The notes under the pieces are model-generated. The model made no database searches. It was not told the origin of the DNA and worked only from the letters and a program-made list of their open reading frames with translations. A DNA stretch of 64,000 nt from SKIA01 sp047602905 (GTDB lineage: Archaea > Nanobdellota > Nanobdellia > Woesearchaeales > SKIA01): assembly GCA_047602905.1 (NCBI GenBank), contig JBLKOP010000003.1:41161-105160 (forward strand), in the 5' to 3' direction. Position 1 is the stretch's first letter. Each line of letters starts with the position of its first letter. Below are positions 17,699 to 26,713 of the stretch, in pieces. The translations under genes and the position numbers were made by a program.

Positions 17699-18184
17699 AT
17701 GAAGAAAGGACAAGCAGCACTAGAGTACCTGTTTACGTACGGATGGGCTTTTTTAGCAATTCTTCTTACGTTAGGAACACTTGCGTATTTTGGAGTCTTT
17801 GACATCAATAACTTGCGAGGAGAAACTTGTCGCTTCCCACCAGGAATCGTTTGTGAAGAATACGCTCTTACAGACTCTTTTGATACAGAACCTTTTGTGT
17901 ACGTAGAACTACGTAACGTGTTTGGAGCAATTATAAACGTTACAGAGATGAACTTGACAGGAGCACAAATAGAAGGTATAGAGTCGTGTGATGTTAATGG
18001 TTCAGAAAGCCTTGGAGAAGTTGCTTGGGAGCATGAACAAGCAAAGATGTTTCGCTGTGACTTTCCAAACGACCGCTTTTTTTCTCGACAAACCTATGAG
18101 CTTGTAGTATCCATGCAGTTTAGTCAGCCAGGACACACCTATATACACACAACGTCTGGAGCTTTACGCGTAACTGCGCAGTAA
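17699..18184 (+). CDS. Type IV pilin-like protein 2
   Basis: The 161-residue protein starts with KKGQAALEYL and a hydrophobic helix, the same class III signal as pilin 1. The ectodomain has cysteines near 44, 51, 99 and 119 and several N-x-T/S sites. The cysteine layout resembles pilin 1, so the two may have arisen by duplication and act as major and minor subunits. It begins nine bases after pilin 1, so it shares that transcript. Confidence 0.87.
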   Translation: MKKGQAALEYLFTYGWAFLAILLTLGTLAYFGVFDINNLRGETCRFPPGIVCEEYALTDSFDTEPFVYVELRNVFGAIINVTEMNLTGAQIEGIESCDVNGSESLGEVAWEHEQAKMFRCDFPNDRFFSRQTYELVVSMQFSQPGHTYIHTTSGALRVTAQ

Positions 18185-18265
18185 GACTTATAAGTAAACT
18201 CGCTCTTCCTAACTCTACGCGCAAGTATCATAGCGCAGTTTTATCGGAGAAGAAAAAACGGTTTT

Positions 18266-18907
18266 ATGAGCAAAGAACAACACGTTCTCAAGACAGGAAC
18301 GACAACACTAGGAATAGTTGCTAAGGACGGTATCGTCATGGCAGCAGATAAGCGAGCAACAGTAGGAAACCAAATCATTGTTTCTAAACTCACCAAAGTT
18401 ATTAAGATAGGAAGACGATTCGTCATTACCATAGCAGGAACTGCTAGTGACGCGGTTATGCTTGGACGACAAATAACTGCTGAGCTAAAACTTAAGGAGC
18501 TTCGCAGCGGAAACGAAGTAACAGTTAAAGAAGCAGCTAACTTACTTGCTCAGTTCGTGTACGCAAATATTCGTCAACCAAGCACGATTCAAGGAATAAC
18601 GCACTTCTTACTTGCAGGCTATGACAAAACAGGAGCGTACTTGTATGACGTGTTTCCTGACGGAAGCATTACCGAAATAGATACGTACTTTAGTAGTGGT
18701 AGTGGTAGCGTGTTCGCGTATGGAGTTCTTGATGCGAAGTACGGCGAGGATATGAGCGTAGAGGAAGCAACGAGTGTAGCAAAAGACGCTATTCGAGCAG
18801 CTGTTAAGCGAGATAGCGCTAGTGGAAACGGCTATGACGTCGTTGTTGTTCGCAAAGACGCAATAGAAGATGTAGCAAGTGTTATGTTTAACACGACAGA
18901 AGAATAA
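18266..18907 (+). CDS. psmB: Proteasome beta subunit
   Basis: The 213-residue protein has an 11-residue propeptide ending in KTG, so cleavage exposes Thr12 in the TTTLG motif. In mature numbering Thr1, Asp17 and Lys33 are all present, and S-G-x-G-x-V-F-A-Y motifs (SGSGSVFAYG) appear in the second half. It forms the proteolytic rings of the 20S proteasome with an alpha subunit that is not in this window. TTTTATC lies about 30 bases before the ATG. Confidence 0.95.
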   Translation: MSKEQHVLKTGTTTLGIVAKDGIVMAADKRATVGNQIIVSKLTKVIKIGRRFVITIAGTASDAVMLGRQITAELKLKELRSGNEVTVKEAANLLAQFVYANIRQPSTIQGITHFLLAGYDKTGAYLYDVFPDGSITEIDTYFSSGSGSVFAYGVLDAKYGEDMSVEEATSVAKDAIRAAVKRDSASGNGYDVVVVRKDAIEDVASVMFNTTEE

Positions 18908-18933
18908 ACGATACTATTAGTAGGATTCATCAC

Positions 18934-20826
18934 ATGACTGATTTCATAAAAGAAGTACTTAAGCACGTACCTAAAGAAAAAATTACTGAGGCTTGCTTTG
19001 AGGGAGCAAACATTGTTTTGTACACGAAAAGTAAGAAGTTCTTTCTTAATCATTCTCAAGAAGTGCGCAAAGCAGTTGCTGCAGTAAAGAAGCGTATTGA
19101 GGTGCGTCCAGACCCGGATATGTGTCTTTCTCAAGCCGAGGCGCAAGAGAAGATTATGAAGATGTTTGAGGAGGAGGTGGGCATTGCACAAATCATTTTT
19201 GATCCTCGCAGAAGCGTTGTTATTATTGAGGCTGAGAAGCCAGGAAGTATTATTGGTCGAGGAGGAGAAGGCCTTGACAAGATTAAGGAAGAGACGTTGT
19301 GGCTTCCTGTTATTAAACGAACGCCTCCTCTTCGCAGTACGCACTTAGAAAAAATTCGTAGTGTGCTGTATGAGAATAGTGATGAGAGACGTAAGTTTCT
19401 TAACGCTGCTGGTGAGCGTATTCAACGTCCTAAAAAAACTCCTGGTCAGGAGTGGGTTCGCATAACGTATCTTGGTAGTGGTCGACAAGTTGGTCGTAGT
19501 GCTTTGTTATTGCAGACTCCTGAGAGTAAAGTATTGTTTGATTGCGGTATTGATGTTTCTCGTGATGATGAAGAAGCGTATCCTATCCTAGAGGCTCCTG
19601 AGTTTCGTTTAGAGGAGCTTGATGCTATTGTTGTTAGTCACGCGCACCTTGATCACACCGGTTTTATTCCGTACTTGTTTAAGTACGGGTATCGTGGTCC
19701 GGTGTATTGTACGCTTCCTACCCGTGATATTATGAGCTTAACGCAGCTGGATACGATTAAGATTGCTCGTCACGAGGGTAAAGAGCCTATTTATACTGCT
19801 GATGATATTAAGCAGCAGTTACTTCACACTATTGATTTGGAGTATGAGGAGGTGTGTGATATTACTCCTGATGTTCGTATTACGTTTTATAATTCTGGGC
19901 ACATGCTTGGTGCTGCTATGGTTCACATTCATGTGGGTAATGGGCTTCATAATATTGTGTACTCAGCTGATATTAAGTACACGGATAGTTTCTTGCTTGC
20001 TAAGGCGAAAACGAAGTTTCCTCGTTGCGAAACGCTTCTTATTGAAGGAACGTATGGAGGTAAGGATAACGTTCTTCCTCCTATGCATGAACAAAACGAG
20101 ATCTTTGCTGATATTATTAAGAAAACGATTGCTCGTAAGGGAAAACTTTTAGTTCCTGTTCTTGGTAGTGGTCGTGGCCAGGAGATCATGGCTCATATTC
20201 ATTACATGGTTCGTAAGGGAGAAATTGATCCTGTTCCTGTCTATGTTGATGGGATGGTTTGGGATATTACTGCTCTTCACACCGCTTATCCGGAGTTCTT
20301 GAATCCTCAGATGCGTAAACAAATCTTTCATAAAGATGATAATCCGTTTTTAGCAGAGTATATCAAGCACGTTCCTAGTGGTAAGGAGCGACAAAACATT
20401 ATTGATGGTGATGAGTCCTGTATTATTTTGGCTACGAGCGGTATGCTTGTTGGTGGTGCTTCTGTGCAGTACCTTAAGGGGCTTGCTGAGCAGAAAAAGA
20501 ATTCTTTAGTGTTTTGTTCCTATCTTGGTCCTGGTAGTCTTGGTCGGCGCATTCATGATGGGGAGAAAGAAATTGCTTTCTCTAAGGGTAATGGTGGCCA
20601 GGACGTGTTGTACATTAACCTTGAGGTTCATAAAATTGAGATTACTGGTCACGCTGATAGGCGTGAACTTATGGCTTTTGTAAAGAACGTGCAGCCTCGT
20701 CCTAGGCGTATTATGATTAATCACGGCGAGGTTAGTCGCTGTATGGATTTAGCGAGTTCTCTTCATAAGAAGTATCGTATTGAGACGCTTTGTCCTAAGA
20801 ACTTGGATGCTATTCGTTTGCGTTAG
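18934..20826 (+). CDS. aCPSF1/FttA transcription termination RNase
   Basis: The 630-residue protein is the archaeal CPSF1 (FttA), a metallo-beta-lactamase/beta-CASP RNase that ends transcription. KH-like domains occupy about 1-140, with GRGGEGLDKI typical of KH RNA binding. The HAHLDHTG zinc motif is at 236-243, GHMLGAA near 322-328, and the beta-CASP blocks (ATSGMLVGG, then GHADRRELM) follow. It is close to standard length. Its codon and base usage is strikingly G/T-rich compared with the A/C-rich genes around it. It starts 26 bases after the proteasome gene. Confidence 0.95.
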   Translation: MTDFIKEVLKHVPKEKITEACFEGANIVLYTKSKKFFLNHSQEVRKAVAAVKKRIEVRPDPDMCLSQAEAQEKIMKMFEEEVGIAQIIFDPRRSVVIIEAEKPGSIIGRGGEGLDKIKEETLWLPVIKRTPPLRSTHLEKIRSVLYENSDERRKFLNAAGERIQRPKKTPGQEWVRITYLGSGRQVGRSALLLQTPESKVLFDCGIDVSRDDEEAYPILEAPEFRLEELDAIVVSHAHLDHTGFIPYLFKYGYRGPVYCTLPTRDIMSLTQLDTIKIARHEGKEPIYTADDIKQQLLHTIDLEYEEVCDITPDVRITFYNSGHMLGAAMVHIHVGNGLHNIVYSADIKYTDSFLLAKAKTKFPRCETLLIEGTYGGKDNVLPPMHEQNEIFADIIKKTIARKGKLLVPVLGSGRGQEIMAHIHYMVRKGEIDPVPVYVDGMVWDITALHTAYPEFLNPQMRKQIFHKDDNPFLAEYIKHVPSGKERQNIIDGDESCIILATSGMLVGGASVQYLKGLAEQKKNSLVFCSYLGPGSLGRRIHDGEKEIAFSKGNGGQDVLYINLEVHKIEITGHADRRELMAFVKNVQPRPRRIMINHGEVSRCMDLASSLHKKYRIETLCPKNLDAIRLR

Positions 20827-20829
20827 AAT

Positions 20830-20865
20830 AGTTTTTTTATTTTTTTGTTATTTTCTATATAGAAA
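20830..20865 (+). terminator. U-tract terminator after aCPSF1
   Basis: Two long T runs (from 20831 and 20841) follow the stop codon directly, the type of U-rich 3' end that aCPSF1-mediated termination uses. They are followed by the 14-bp palindrome TTTCTATATAGAAA at 20852-20865. Confidence 0.65.
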
Positions 20866-20937
20866 TAATATTGTTTGTTACTGTTAAGTGACTATAAATT
20901 CGTAGCTTTTATATAGTAGTTACTACATAGTAGTAGT

Positions 20938-21420
20938 ATGAGATTTGGCTTGTGGGCACTAATCGTGCTCAGCTTCACAATGGGACTCGTCACCGCCACA
21001 ACACTAAGTGACAGCACCATACAATTTCCAAGCTCACCTCTCTCACTCCAAGGAGCAGAACGAATAGGCCCACAAGACTGGATCTCACAAGAACAAATAC
21101 TCGTAACACAAGAAAAAGTAGAAATAAACATCCAAGGAGCACAATGGGCACGCTTCGCACCAACAGGAAGCATGAAACCAGTACTCGACCAAGGAGCATA
21201 CGGAATACAAATAATACCAGAAAAACCAGAACAACTACAAATAGGAGACATCATAACCTACGACTACAACGGAAGAAAAATAATCCACAGAATAGTAGAC
21301 ATACAACAAGACAGCCAAGGATACTACTACACACTAAAAGGAGACAACAACCCAACACCAGACCCAGTAAAAGTACGCTTTGAAGACATAGAAAGAGTAC
21401 TCGTAGCAATAATCTACTAG
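20938..21420 (+). CDS. Signal peptidase I, S26B-like
   Basis: The 160-residue protein has an N-terminal membrane segment (about 4-22) and an S24/S26 catalytic domain. The nucleophile is Ser78 in APTGSMKP. His117 in IIHRIV takes the place of the bacterial lysine, as in archaeal and eukaryotic S26B enzymes. KGDNNPTPDP (134-143) supplies the conserved aspartates. It would cut secretory signal peptides. The domain is compact and begins after an unusually long 50-residue spacer. TTTTATAT lies 30 bases before the ATG, and TAGTAG repeats fill the space between. Confidence 0.85.
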   Translation: MRFGLWALIVLSFTMGLVTATTLSDSTIQFPSSPLSLQGAERIGPQDWISQEQILVTQEKVEINIQGAQWARFAPTGSMKPVLDQGAYGIQIIPEKPEQLQIGDIITYDYNGRKIIHRIVDIQQDSQGYYYTLKGDNNPTPDPVKVRFEDIERVLVAIIY

Positions 21421-21424
21421 AAAA

Positions 21425-21859
21425 ATGCTAAAGAAACTAGACTCCCTTCTCCTACAAGCACATACACAAATAGCAAAGAAAACAAAAAAATCAGCACGAG
21501 AACTAGAAAGACACGCATACATGCTATCAGCAACTATTCACGCAGTACAATACATACAAAACAATAAACCATCAGACGCATTTCTTGCAGTTATCAGCAC
21601 AGCACTAAGCATACCAAATAGAGAAAATACCAAAGCACAAACATACGGACCAATAATGAGTCTCGTTCTACCTACAGGATACATAGTAGCTCCTTTGCTT
21701 GCAACAACAGGAATAATAGAAACAGTCAACGGAATAATAACAGCAGATATACACACAACACAACAAGGAATAAACCACATACAAAAAGGATTAGCAACAG
21801 CAAGCTTTATGTCAGGAATGTATTTCTCAAGAGTAGAAGAAGAAAAAAAGAACACCTAA
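21425..21859 (+). CDS. Hypothetical membrane-associated protein
   Basis: The 144-residue protein has a basic helical N-terminus and two hydrophobic stretches (about 77-100 and 120-135, with Gly and Ala). No family is recognised. It begins four bases after the signal peptidase stop, so it is co-transcribed with it. Confidence 0.55.
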   Translation: MLKKLDSLLLQAHTQIAKKTKKSARELERHAYMLSATIHAVQYIQNNKPSDAFLAVISTALSIPNRENTKAQTYGPIMSLVLPTGYIVAPLLATTGIIETVNGIITADIHTTQQGINHIQKGLATASFMSGMYFSRVEEEKKNT

Positions 21860-21885
21860 ATACTCTGTACTACTTCTACATATTC

Positions 21886-22785
21886 ATGAATGAAGCAACC
21901 AAACAAGACTACCTACAAGCAGGAAAAATAGTAGCGCAAGGACTAGCACTAGGACGAGAACTTATCAAAGCAGAAAAAAACATTCTAGAAATACTACTTG
22001 CAATAGAACAACACATCCTAGATAGCGGAGCAGAAATAGCTTTTCCAGCACAAATAAGCATAAACGAAACAGCAGCGCACGACTGCGCAGAACCAAACGA
22101 CAAAAAAATCTTGCAAGAAGGAGATCTTGTAAAACTAGATATAGGAGCACACATCAACGGACGAATAGCAGACGCAGCAATAACAATAGACCTCTCAACA
22201 GATAACAAACACAAAAAACTCATACAAGCAGCAGAACAAGCACGAGACGCAGCAGTAGAAATGGCGCGACCAGGAGTAAGCCTAGGAGAAATAGGAAAAA
22301 CAATACAAGACATCATCACACAAGCAGGATACGCACCAGTAAGAAACCTAGGAGGACACGGACTAGGAGAATACGAAGTACACACAGAACCAAGAATACC
22401 AAACATAAACACAAAAGACGAAACAGTACTAGAAGAAGGAATGATAATAGCAATAGAACCATTTGCGAGCACAGGAGAAGGAATAGTACACGAGCAAGAA
22501 TACGGAAACATCTACTCCTTTAGCGGAAAAGCACGTGTACGAGGAAGATACGCACGAGAAGCACTCAAACACATACAAACAAGAAACGGACTCCCGTTTA
22601 GCCTACACTGGCTAGCAAAACAAATGGGAGAAGGACCAGCACGATTCGGACTAAAAGAAATTTATCAAGCAGGAGAAGCACTCACCGTATACCCGCCACT
22701 AGTAGACAAAAAAGAGAGCTTTGTAGCACAAGCAGAACACTCAGTAATAGTAGCAGAAGAACCAATCGTGTACACAAAACAATAA
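21886..22785 (+). CDS. map: Methionine aminopeptidase type II
   Basis: The 299-residue protein has the length and motifs of archaeal type II methionine aminopeptidase, which removes the initiator Met from nascent proteins. The metal ligands are visible as the Asp of VKLDIGAHINGRIADAA, the second Asp in that block, the His of GGHGLGEY, the Glu of IAIEPF and a final Glu in VAQAEHSVIV. The type II insert lies between the last two metal ligands. A CTAAATAC element about 30 bases ahead suggests its own leaderless transcript. Confidence 0.95.
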   Translation: MNEATKQDYLQAGKIVAQGLALGRELIKAEKNILEILLAIEQHILDSGAEIAFPAQISINETAAHDCAEPNDKKILQEGDLVKLDIGAHINGRIADAAITIDLSTDNKHKKLIQAAEQARDAAVEMARPGVSLGEIGKTIQDIITQAGYAPVRNLGGHGLGEYEVHTEPRIPNINTKDETVLEEGMIIAIEPFASTGEGIVHEQEYGNIYSFSGKARVRGRYAREALKHIQTRNGLPFSLHWLAKQMGEGPARFGLKEIYQAGEALTVYPPLVDKKESFVAQAEHSVIVAEEPIVYTKQ

Positions 22786-22816
22786 ATTTTTTATAGCAAA
22801 TTAACAAAAAAGCCGT

Positions 22817-24139
22817 GTGACGCAACACCACGTTATCGCACTCATCATACTGTACTTCGTAATAGTATTAGCAATAGGGTGGTGGTCAAGAAAAAAAGAA
22901 ACCAACGAAGGATTCCTACTCGCAAACAGAAACCTAGGAGTGTTCGCACTCACAGGAACATTGCTAGCAAGCATGTTTGGAGGAACAGCAATCATCGTAA
23001 CGATGAGCTTTGTCTACGACTACGGAGCAGCAATCATATGGGCTTTTCTAAGCACAACAATAGGCTGCTTCTTACTAGCAGCTCTTGTACCAAAAATAAA
23101 AAAACTCGCTGATAAGAAAAAACACCACACATACTCAGACTACTTCTTTGAAAAATACGGAAAACAAGCAGGAACACTCGTAGCAAGCATAATACTACTC
23201 GTGTACTTTGGTTACTTACTCGTACAACTCATAGCAGGAAGCATTATCTTATCAACACTCACAACACTCACCTACACAGCAGCAGTCGTTCTTGTAGGAG
23301 GAACAATTATTTTGTACGTATACACAGCAGGGTTTAGAGCAGTAGTAAAAACAGACGTTTTCCAATACCTCATAATACTCTTACTCTTCATTCTCTCAAT
23401 AGACATTTTTCGCAACGCACAAACAATACCAACACAAGAACTCAACTTACTGGCAGCAGGAGGAATAAACACCATAGGATTTCTTATCTACGGAATAATG
23501 ATACTCTTCGTAGGAGCAGAATTCTGGCAAAGAATATACGCAGCAAAAAACAACTCAGTAGCAAGAAAATCACTTATAATAACAGGAACACTCTTCTTCT
23601 TACTAGGAATACTCGTAGTGCTTATAGGACTATCAGTAAAAGCAAGCTTTCCAGACATTATCCCAACAACAGCACTCATAGTAGGTTTTGAACAACTCCT
23701 CTCAGGATACCTACTAGGAATAGGCTTAGTCCTACTATTCGCAGCAGTCATGTCATCAGCAGATACATTTCTGTTTGTTCTCTCAACAAGCGTATCAAAA
23801 GATTTTCTTGCAAGAAAAAACAAACAAGCACTCACAAAACACACCCAACACTTCACCATAGCAATAGGAATACTCGCGATAATAGTAGCGATACTCTTTG
23901 ACAACATAGTAGAAGTCGTTACTTCAATAGTAGGAATAAGCTTCGCACTCTTTCCAGCAACAATATTTAGTTTCTGGTACAAACTACACCCAAAAGCAGT
24001 CAACATAAGCATAATACTAGGAATAGCAGGAGCAATACTTGCGTTTATAACAATAGGAATAAGCGTAGAAGCAGCACTCGTATCACTACCAATAGCACTC
24101 ATAACACTAGGAATAATGCAAAGTATACACAAGAACTAG
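22817..24139 (+). CDS. Sodium:solute symporter family transporter
   Basis: The 440-residue protein has about 12-13 membrane helices and matches the SSS family. Family blocks include GWWSRKKETNEGFLLANRNLG, split here as GWWSRKK and FLLANRNLG, then TLLASMFGGTAII, and AAVMSSADTFLFVLSTSVSKDF with the Na-site serines. It imports a small solute with sodium; the substrate cannot be told. GTG is the likely start, with TTTTTATAG about 30 bases ahead. Confidence 0.9.
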   Translation: MTQHHVIALIILYFVIVLAIGWWSRKKETNEGFLLANRNLGVFALTGTLLASMFGGTAIIVTMSFVYDYGAAIIWAFLSTTIGCFLLAALVPKIKKLADKKKHHTYSDYFFEKYGKQAGTLVASIILLVYFGYLLVQLIAGSIILSTLTTLTYTAAVVLVGGTIILYVYTAGFRAVVKTDVFQYLIILLLFILSIDIFRNAQTIPTQELNLLAAGGINTIGFLIYGIMILFVGAEFWQRIYAAKNNSVARKSLIITGTLFFLLGILVVLIGLSVKASFPDIIPTTALIVGFEQLLSGYLLGIGLVLLFAAVMSSADTFLFVLSTSVSKDFLARKNKQALTKHTQHFTIAIGILAIIVAILFDNIVEVVTSIVGISFALFPATIFSFWYKLHPKAVNISIILGIAGAILAFITIGISVEAALVSLPIALITLGIMQSIHKN

Positions 24140-24242
24140 TTGTGTGTGAAAAGCGTATACGAAAAAATAGTTTTTTTTGCAAAAAACTTTCGTAAACGTA
24201 CAAGTAACACATTTAATATACTCATACATCTATAGATATACT

Positions 24243-24374
24243 ATGCCAAAATACATATATGCTCACGACCCCCAAATAGACCGACGAGTAGTGCATGTAA
24301 TTAAAGGAGAATACGCTATTTCTATGGTAACAGGGAATAAATTTGTATACAAACCAAAAAAAGAAGTAACATGA
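24243..24374 (+). CDS. 43-residue partner of the HEPN protein
   Basis: From the ATG at 24243 the product is 43 residues, basic and probably beta-rich (YIYAHD, RRVVHVIKGEYAISMV, FVYKPKK). A TTTAATATAC element lies about 30 bases before it. Its stop overlaps the following HEPN start by four bases, so the two are translationally coupled. By position it could be an antitoxin, but no family is recognised. A longer frame upstream from a TTG passes through the promoter and is rejected. Confidence 0.5.
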   Translation: MPKYIYAHDPQIDRRVVHVIKGEYAISMVTGNKFVYKPKKEVT

Positions 24375-24820
24375 AGTACAGAGAAACACTTCTTGAAACA
24401 AAAGAAATACTTACAGACATACAAAACGAAATAACAAACCAAAATGAGTTCTCAGCACTTCTTCTCGCTCACGGGTACATCGAAGCGTATTTGCGAGAGT
24501 GGTTTTTTATCTCAGGAAATATATCTAAAGAAACATTTAATAAACAAACAATAAAGGATATTGAACGATTTAGTTTTACATACGTGTTATACACTCATCT
24601 CGTACTAGGAAATATTACTTACTCATTGTTTAAACAAATAAGCTCATTTAATCAAAAAAGAAACGTTATTGCTCACGAAATAATAAAAATAAATCGTACA
24701 CATACAAAAACAAAAAAATCACTTCATTCATCAATACAAATATCCTCGAGTATCATAAAACAACTCGCAAAAAAATATCAACAGTCACTTAATAAGTACC
24801 AAAAAAGTATACGCGCATAA
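24371..24820 (+). CDS. HEPN-like protein with R-N-x3-H motif
   Basis: The 149-residue all-helical protein carries RNVIAHE at 97-103, the R-x4-6-H pattern of HEPN-superfamily RNases in its common R-N-x-x-x-H form. An earlier helix LLLAHGYIEAYLREWF (31-45) resembles the first HEPN helix. Catalytic HEPN proteins cut RNA as dimers in toxin-antitoxin and defence systems; others are only structural. The overlapping 43-residue gene suggests a two-gene module. Base use is more AT-rich than in neighbours, which fits recent acquisition. Confidence 0.6.
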   Translation: MKYRETLLETKEILTDIQNEITNQNEFSALLLAHGYIEAYLREWFFISGNISKETFNKQTIKDIERFSFTYVLYTHLVLGNITYSLFKQISSFNQKRNVIAHEIIKINRTHTKTKKSLHSSIQISSSIIKQLAKKYQQSLNKYQKSIRA

Positions 24821-24822
24821 AC

Positions 24823-26055
24823 TCACTCAAATAACTCTAAATCAAGTTCTTCAAGCTCACCAACAGAAAGCTTCTCTTCCTCGCCAGTTCTCATGTTCTT
24901 GAGTGTAACAACGCCTTCATCCAAGTCGCGTTTTCCAACGACAAGAACAAAAGAGATGTTTTGTTTATCAGCATAATCAAGATTCTTAGAAATACTACGC
25001 CCCATAACATCAAGATCAACGCGATACCCAATTTTTCTTAGTGTCTGAGCAAACACAAACGCTTCCTGAACAACGCCAATAGGAGCAACGAAAATATCAG
25101 CAAAAGAAACTCCTTGATCAAACTGAACAGCAAGTAACGCCTCAGTAAGCGGCTCAACACCAAAGGAGCAGCCAACAGCAGGAAGTACTTCACCACCACG
25201 CATCTGACCAATAATGTTATCGTAACGACCACCAGCAGCAACACTAGAAGTAACCACGGAGTCCTTTAAGAACACCTCAAAAACCGTGCCCGTATAATAA
25301 TTAAGGCCTCTAGCAAGAGAAGGATCAAAAACAACGTTTTCAGAATTTACTAATGAAAACACTTCTCGCAACTCACGAACAGCAACAGAATCATCAAAAG
25401 AATCCAAATCTTTCTTGATAAAAGAAAACAACCCACTAACCTGCTCTTCTGACAAATACTCAAGATACTGCTTTCGTAACTCCTCCTCACCAATTTTACG
25501 AATTTTATCAAGCAACGTAATAGTCTTTTGCTTCTCAGAAATACCCAGCGAACTAAGAACCTCATCAAGTAACTTACGGTTATTCACCCGAATCTCATAC
25601 TCGAAAGGAAGCTCAGAGAACACGAAATCAAGTAATTGCAAGCACTCAGCGTCAGCAACCATGGACGAAGAACCAACAATATCTGCGTCACACTGCCAGA
25701 ACTCGCGCGTACGACCAGCCTTAATAGGGCCGTCGCGATACACGCGACCAATCTCAAAGCGCTTGAAAGGAAGCTTCAAATCCTTATTCTCAGCAACAAA
25801 ACGACACAAAGGAACCGTTAAGTCAAAACGAAGACCAAGCTCACGACCGCCTTGATCAGAGAGAGAAAACAACTCACTCATAACATCCTCATCCCCCGCG
25901 AACTTAAAGGTTAACGTCTCCTTACGCTGAATAACTGAAGAAGAAAAAGCAGAGAAGCCAAAGCGCTCAAACGCATCAACAACAAGAGAGAACAACTCTT
26001 GTCTAACAACCTCTACCTCAGGAGGATAATCCTTAACTCCGCGCGCAAGTTCCAT
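24823..26055 (-). CDS. hisS: Histidyl-tRNA synthetase
   Basis: The 410-residue class II synthetase attaches His to tRNA-His. Motif 1 lies near 40-60, motif 2 as FEIGRVYRDGP with RTREFWQCDADIVG near 103-130, the His-specific block LARGLNYYTGTVFEVF near 250-265, and motif 3 CSFGVEPLTEAL near 305. The C-terminal anticodon-binding domain (about 325-400) contains DIFVAPIG and GRSISKNLDYAD. It is slightly shorter than many homologues but complete. Bud32 lies upstream on the same strand, 25 bases away. Confidence 0.95.
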   Translation of the reverse strand: MELARGVKDYPPEVEVVRQELFSLVVDAFERFGFSAFSSSVIQRKETLTFKFAGDEDVMSELFSLSDQGGRELGLRFDLTVPLCRFVAENKDLKLPFKRFEIGRVYRDGPIKAGRTREFWQCDADIVGSSSMVADAECLQLLDFVFSELPFEYEIRVNNRKLLDEVLSSLGISEKQKTITLLDKIRKIGEEELRKQYLEYLSEEQVSGLFSFIKKDLDSFDDSVAVRELREVFSLVNSENVVFDPSLARGLNYYTGTVFEVFLKDSVVTSSVAAGGRYDNIIGQMRGGEVLPAVGCSFGVEPLTEALLAVQFDQGVSFADIFVAPIGVVQEAFVFAQTLRKIGYRVDLDVMGRSISKNLDYADKQNISFVLVVGKRDLDEGVVTLKNMRTGEEEKLSVGELEELDLELFE

Positions 26056-26080
26056 ACAACAACAAAATACGTACTATCAT

Positions 26081-26662
26081 TTAAGCGTTTTTGCCCTTGT
26101 AACGGCCACGACTCTCAACAACCTCTAAGCGCTCAACTAAACTAGCACTAGGGCTGTACTCCTGCCAGAACACCTCCCAACAAGAAAAACCAGGGTGCTT
26201 AGCAGCAAGGGAGTGCTTAAGCAAATGAAGATCAACAGCAACGTGCTCAACGTGCTCTGAGAACTCAGAGAGACCAAAATCAATAAGCACCAACTCATCA
26301 CCACGAACAAGAACGTTACTCGTCGTTAAGTCCCCATGAACAACGCCTCTGCTATGAACTTCTTGAATAAGAACGGCTAATTTCTTCATCCAAAAAACGT
26401 AGTTCTCCGCAGAAAGAACGTCACGAAGCTGAGAACTGTCAACAAACTCCATCTCAATAAGCATTTTTTTATCATTAACAGAAAACACTCTTGGAGCAAC
26501 TTCTCGTAAACGACTAAGAACTTTTCCTTCCCTGCGCGTACGAAACTGACGCAAACGAGCATCTAAGTCCTCGTGACGATACGATTTTTTCTCACGAGAC
26601 TTCACAACACCTCTCTTTGTTCTCGTAATAGTAGCTTCAGCGCCGCGATCAATAACTGTCAT
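26081..26662 (-). CDS. bud32: Bud32 kinase of the KEOPS complex
   Basis: The 193-residue small kinase matches Bud32/PRPK, the ATPase that drives KEOPS in making t6A37 on tRNA. The Gly loop is replaced by GAEATI (7-12). The catalytic loop is VVHGDLTTSNVLV near 106-118 and the metal motif is LIDFGLSE near 124-131. A basic C-terminus (RGRYKGKNA) is typical. The Kae1 partner is not adjacent, so the two are unfused here. Confidence 0.93.
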   Translation of the reverse strand: MTVIDRGAEATITRTKRGVVKSREKKSYRHEDLDARLRQFRTRREGKVLSRLREVAPRVFSVNDKKMLIEMEFVDSSQLRDVLSAENYVFWMKKLAVLIQEVHSRGVVHGDLTTSNVLVRGDELVLIDFGLSEFSEHVEHVAVDLHLLKHSLAAKHPGFSCWEVFWQEYSPSASLVERLEVVESRGRYKGKNA

Positions 26663-26713
26663 GAACAGAAGAGAAAAGAAGAAACTAAAAAAAAGTATTG
26701 GAAAAAAGAAGAG

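Noticed and set aside
21909..22511. Long frame antisense to methionine aminopeptidase
   Set aside because: Ser/Cys/Leu-rich shadow caused by the A/C-rich coding strand; many similar shadows occur opposite A/C-rich genes.
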